The notes under the pieces: model-generated
Told to the model about the DNA's origin: nothing
The model's database searches: none
Seen by the model: the letters and a program-made list of their open reading frames with translations, nothing else
Shown: positions 58,104-64,000 of the stretch, in pieces
How the letters are laid out: every line of letters begins with the position of its first letter
How positions within the stretch are numbered: the first letter of the stretch is position 1
Source: Panagrolaimus kolymaensis
Lineage: Eukaryota > Nematoda > Chromadorea > Rhabditida > Panagrolaimidae
NCBI GenBank assembly: GCA_028622995.1
Contig: JAJQJQ010000010.1
Span: 2,108,001-2,172,000, forward strand
Length of the DNA: 64,000 nt
Reading direction: 5' to 3'
Made by a program: the position numbers and the translations under genes

Positions 58104-59056
58104 ATGTCATTGGTAAAGAATCTCAAAAATCTTACATCACTGAGGCCACGGCCTGTCATCACCTGGGACAAAAGTGAACGCATTCGTCGAAACAAAGAAA
58201 TATGGGATAATAAAGAATCTATCGTTCATCGATTACCTCTACATTATCAAAAGCGGTATTGGAAGAATGTTTTATCGGATATTACACCGGTTCATTATCG
58301 TCCTCCTGAAGCTCGCTTTCAATGGGATACAACAAGATTGGTGGAAGTAGAAACTGAGGTTAGTTTTTTGTTTAACTATCCTTTTATATCTAAACGTTGT
58401 TGCAGCATTATCCTATTGTGCCATTGAAAGTACCTGAGCAAGATCAAGGTTTATGGGGTGGTGAAGGAATCGTCAAGGGTTACGTTGAATCAAAGCCTTT
58501 TACGCGTAAAAAAGTTCTTCCACGGTTTTGGCTTCCAAAACTATGGTTTCCAAAAATCAAAGATGTTGTTCTTTATTCCGAAGTACTAGATTGTCACATG
58601 CAAATCAAAGTAACTGAAAGAGCTCTTCGTCTTATTGATGCTGCTTTTGGTCTGGATTATTATTTACTTGAAACACCTGAAGTTGATATCGCATCTAAAC
58701 TTGGTCTTGATCTCAAACGTCAAATATTAATTCGTCTCGCAAAAGAAGAGTATGTACCTAATGATCCAGAACTTCATGCATATATAAAAGAAAAGTATAG
58801 TCGTTTTGTTATTCCTTTAGAAGAAGCTGAATGGGTTGGTCTCGAACTTAATGAAGTATGTCAAAAACTACAAGATGTCGAAGATAACACCGCTCGAGAA
58901 CCATTGAAATATCAATTTGAAAGAGAACTCAAAGAGAAATTAGAATCAGGAGATGTTCCATTAGAAGATGATACTTTCAAACCTCAACCATCGCTCTTTG
59001 GTGAACGTCTTCTTGGAAGAATTTTTAATCCGTTAGCTCGTAAAATGAGATTTTAA
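58104..59056 (+). CDS. mrpl-28: Mitochondrial large ribosomal subunit protein L28 (mL28/bL28m)
   Basis: Component of the mitochondrial 39S ribosomal subunit. Two exons in phase: 58104-58358 and 58406-59056 (301 aa). It begins with a basic Leu/Lys/Arg stretch (MSLVKNLKNLTSLRPRP), fitting mitochondrial import. It shows the MRPL28 pattern: QRYWKNVLSDITPVHY-like segment, GLWGGEGIVKGY, RFWLPKLWFPKIKDVVLYSEVLD, the block RALRLIDAAFGLDYYLLETPEVD then SKLGLDLKRQILIRLAKEEY and EEAEWVGLELNEV. The start is set by homology; an out-of-frame ATG lies five bases upstream in the same leader. Ends 131 bp from the convergent CDF-like gene. Confidence 0.93.
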
Positions 59057-59187
59057 TAGGTTATTTTTGTTGATTATGAATAAAGAATGTATTTGACTTA
59101 TATGTTTACTACTTGTAAAAAAGTTGGTAGATTACCTTCCATATCTTTGTTTCGCTTCGTTTATCTTTTACACCTTTTATATATTAT
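59057..59187. terminator. Short shared 3' region
   Basis: Only 131 bp separate the stop codons of L28 (+) and the CDF-like gene (-). The transcripts' 3' ends must nearly meet or overlap, as commonly found for convergent nematode genes. AATAAA at about 59080 for the plus strand. Confidence 0.4.
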
Positions 59188-60641
59188 TTATAAACCATTT
59201 TTGATTTCAATGTTACCCGTATTTAATATCTTTTTACTACAACAAGTCCTATCACTTTCTTCACAAGTTTTTGTCGTACATGAAGTCCATGTTTTTGCAA
59301 AATTTTCTGTTATAGCGCATATTTTTGGCTCTATTGTCACTCGTTGAGCACCAGCCCGTGTAAGAATGCTTCGAATTTCGCGTTGAATTTGTTGAACCGT
59401 TATTTCCGCTTCTTGCATCCATTCAGAATTTGTTTGGTCAACGGCAATTTTAACATGCATTATAACTTCAAAGCTATTTTGTGGCCATTGACGAAATACA
59501 TGAATGTGAGCGCATCGAGTATTTGGAAACTAAATTGACTTTTTTTTAAAATTGATTGTTCATTTTCTTGTAAAAAATGTGTTTGTTACCTTTGTTTCCA
59601 TTTCTTTAACAAAGTCATCGACTTTGAATGATTCAGGAATGTTTGCGCAAAGGTATGGCAGCAATGAAAGGGCTTAAAAATGTGTCTCTTTAAGCCTTTA
59701 TTTTTATATTCCTTTTTTTCTCTTACCTGTAGGAAGCCCAATTAAAGTCAATACTACTGCAATAAACATTCCTAAATATGGATCCAACTTTGAGAGATAT
59801 TCGTTTGATGGTGTACTAAATTTAGCATCAACTGCCGCTAAACTTAATAAGCAAATGGATGCCAAAAAATGTAATATAATTCTTTTCATCCAATTTAATC
59901 CCAAAGTAGGAAAAATTCCTGATGCCATTAATATCGTTTTTATTATGACATCAAAAGCAGTAACGCCCACAAAAATGTCTAAATAAAAACAAAATCCTTT
60001 TTAAAAAAAAATTTTAAATCCTTTTTTTTCACCTGAAATGTGAGTGTCGTGATGTTCAGCAAAAATAATTTCCATTGCATGCGTAAAATTAACGAATATT
60101 AAAGCTTGAAATGCGATAATTCCTGCTAAACGAAGAAATACGTCTAAATTTTGTTGACTTTTTGAAAATATTTTTCGAGCCATTGCAATTGTAAATAATA
60201 TTGTATCACAAAGAGTTAATCGAGCAACTAAGCTATGAGTTTGTAGGCTTGCAAGGACTTGTGACGTACATAGAATTAAAAGTAATACATAAGGAGTTTT
60301 ATCCTTTACCATTGTTAAAAATATATTATTATTTTCATGAGAGCTCATTTTAATTTTATTTTTTCCTAAAAAAATATAACCAATGTAAATTGCTTATAAT
60401 TTCAGCAACCCAATAAAATGTTTATAGATTTTTTTCTCATTACTTTTATTTTGATCATTTGTTTCTTATCTATGTTTACTTTTATACATTTTTTCCTCTC
60501 TTCTAATCATCCTTATATTGACAACTTTTTTTTTTGAGGGTCAAAGATAATGAAATCAAAGTGAGCAATATTAAAAAAATAAGCAAGCAACTTACCAGGG
60601 ATTTCAGTCTGATCTGATTTTATCGTTGTCTTTTTGTCCAT
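59188..60641 (-). CDS. CDF/ZnT1-like (SLC30) protein with substituted zinc-site residues
   Basis: Cation-diffusion-facilitator-like membrane protein. Five exons in phase on the minus strand: 60641-60596, 60365-60033, 59978-59727, 59672-59590, 59529-59188 (351 aa). Six hydrophobic spans precede a cytoplasmic domain (ALSLLPYLCANIPES, VDDFVKEMETKFPNTRCAHIHVF...FEVIMHVKI) that aligns with the C-terminal domain of ZnT1 (compare 'HELHVWQLAG'). The Cys-rich end CTTKTCEESDRTCC matches the ZnT1 tail. In active CDFs, TM2 and TM5 each carry HxxxD or DxxxD. Here TM2 reads SLVARLTLCDTILF (D at about 69, F where the second Asp should be) and TM5 reads ILHFLASI (His at about 163, Ser at 167 instead of Asp). 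There is also no His-rich loop between TM4 and TM5. I infer loss of transport or a changed metal preference. Alignment was by eye. Confidence 0.8.
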
Positions 60642-62016
60642 TTTTTTGTTATCTTCAGCTTAATTGAACGTGTTTGTAAACAATCGGGCCAATACTTAAA
60701 TTATTTTTTTACGTTAGATGATGCAAATATTGACTTTTTAGAATTATTAGCAACAAAAAGCATTACAAATAATAATGGAAGAAGGAACAACCACAGGAAC
60801 CGATCGTTCACAACGAAATGTTTACAAACGTGAACCTGGCGTCCGGTGAGAAACTTTTTTTCATGAATATCAATAACAATTGCATTAAAAAAAATAACAC
60901 AAACATAATAATTGAAACATTCGGGTGATCGTCGTTTATTGCAATTTTGCAACCATTCCCACAGACACCATCTTCATTTTTGATTTTTTTGATTGTTTGA
61001 ACCTTTGTTGGCGGCTGTTATTCTTTTATTTAAAAAAAAGTTTTCGGTGATCTTTCTTTTTATTGTTGAAAGTTCTTTGCCCTAAATTTAAATGATATCA
61101 GCTGTTTTTTTTAATAGCTCTTTTAAAGATTTGAAAATTGATACAAGAAAAGATCAAAGTTAACTGCTTTCTATTTACATATATATTTTTTTATTGCAAA
61201 CAATGCTAGCTAAAAGCATACAAAAATCAATTTGAAAAAAAATGCAGACTATTATGTATTGTCGTCGCCTGTCTCGTTGAAGAGTGTCGTGGACAGCTTT
61301 TTTCTCAATTTTTCAAATAATTTTTTGTTGTTGCTTACATGACTCACGGTCTTTTTTTGATTTCAATCTATAAAAATACCTCTTTTTCATTTTCCTTATT
61401 ATTGCTGCGTTTTTTATTTTTTATAAAGAAAAAGTATCATCTTTATTTTCTCGTAACCCAAAAAGGATAAAAATCAAAAAAATGAATGGATAAATCACTC
61501 ATGTGAATAATTTTGGGAGGCTGATTGAAAGTGAACGTGTGAGGTTGACGACGCCTATTAAATTTTTCTGTCATTTTTCTTTTACTCCTACAATTCTCTC
61601 TCACTTTCATTCATTTTGATGAGCTTATCTGTCTCGTCTTCGCTATTTTTATTGTATTTTTTTATCATAAGTTTTTTTTTGAATGAATTCCATGTTCTTT
61701 AACCCGATTGCTGCTGTCATTTAATGCGTGAAGAAAAAAAACTGCGATAATCGGCTACTTTTCTTTTTGCAACTAAGAAAGTGACAGAGTCCGGTAATGC
61801 TCGAGCCCTTTTCTCTTTTTTTCTGTGACAAAATATATTTCATCATTGAAAGAGGGAATTCCCCATTTTTGGTTTATATAAAAAACTATAAAAAGAAGGG
61901 AGGATCGAATAAAAACTGCAGTCCTTGAACGCGTAGTTTGATAATTTGATCTTTCTCTTACTAACCTCATTCTTTTATTTATAGTCAGTCTCATTTTAAA
62001 TTGACTCAAGAAAAAA
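60642..62016. other. Divergent promoter region
   Basis: About 1.4 kb between the CDF-like gene (-) and the 5'-nucleotidase gene (+). T-rich. No coding or RNA gene seen. Confidence 0.5.

Positions 62017-64000
<1,984 letters not shown>

Noticed and set aside
60701..60952. Minus-strand 83-codon frame upstream of the CDF-like gene
   Set aside because: No family match; the true first exon (60641-60596) starts downstream of it and splices in phase.

Overview
The window is nuclear DNA of a nematode. It is very AT-rich. Its genes are split by many short introns (mostly 45-55 bp) with GTAAG-type donors and T-rich TTTTAG or TTTCAG acceptors. Several first coding exons sit directly behind such an acceptor, as expected of spliced-leader trans-splicing. 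Gene content agrees: a divergent nuclear receptor with a CGACAAFF P-box, an srd/str-like chemoreceptor, ShK-like cysteine modules and close matches to Caenorhabditis families. I would guess clade IV (Tylenchina-like), but the species cannot be fixed from this sequence. No CRISPR, operon of bacterial type, rRNA or convincing tRNA gene was seen.

I rebuilt 20 protein-coding genes by joining exons so that reading phase is kept across every intron. Left part (1-21.3 kb): STAT factor (+), small secreted protein (+), nuclear hormone receptor (+), SMARCD/BAF60 SWI/SNF subunit (+), chemoreceptor (+), SLC17-type transporter (-), lysosomal glucocerebrosidase (+). Middle (22.9-42.2 kb): a zinc-finger plus OTU-like protein (+), a secreted proline-rich ShK-like protein (-), an EGF-repeat membrane protein (+), tweety-family channel (-), small secreted protein (+), MFSD10-like transporter (-). 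Right part (46-64 kb): ANKS1 adaptor (+), V-ATPase c subunit (+), DDX19/Dbp5 helicase (+), acidic unknown protein (-), mitochondrial ribosomal protein L28 (+), CDF/ZnT1-like protein (-), and a cytosolic purine 5'-nucleotidase (+) that runs off the end.

The genes are mostly unrelated housekeeping, signalling and membrane functions; there is no sign of a functional gene cluster. Two share the lysosome/endomembrane theme (glucocerebrosidase, V-ATPase proteolipid), but they are 31 kb apart.

The most unusual content is (i) a protein with two CX2C...HX3C modules and an OTU-like domain whose catalytic Cys and His appear to be replaced, (ii) a CDF/ZnT1-like protein in which the membrane zinc-site residues look substituted, (iii) a 51-bp intron in the DDX19 gene that is open in frame and lies where the autoinhibitory N-terminal segment of the family sits, (iv) a GC-AG intron in the glucocerebrosidase gene, and (v) an overlapping upstream ATG in the L28 leader. 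Long stretches between genes (up to about 3.9 kb) are homopolymer-rich and hold no gene I can support.
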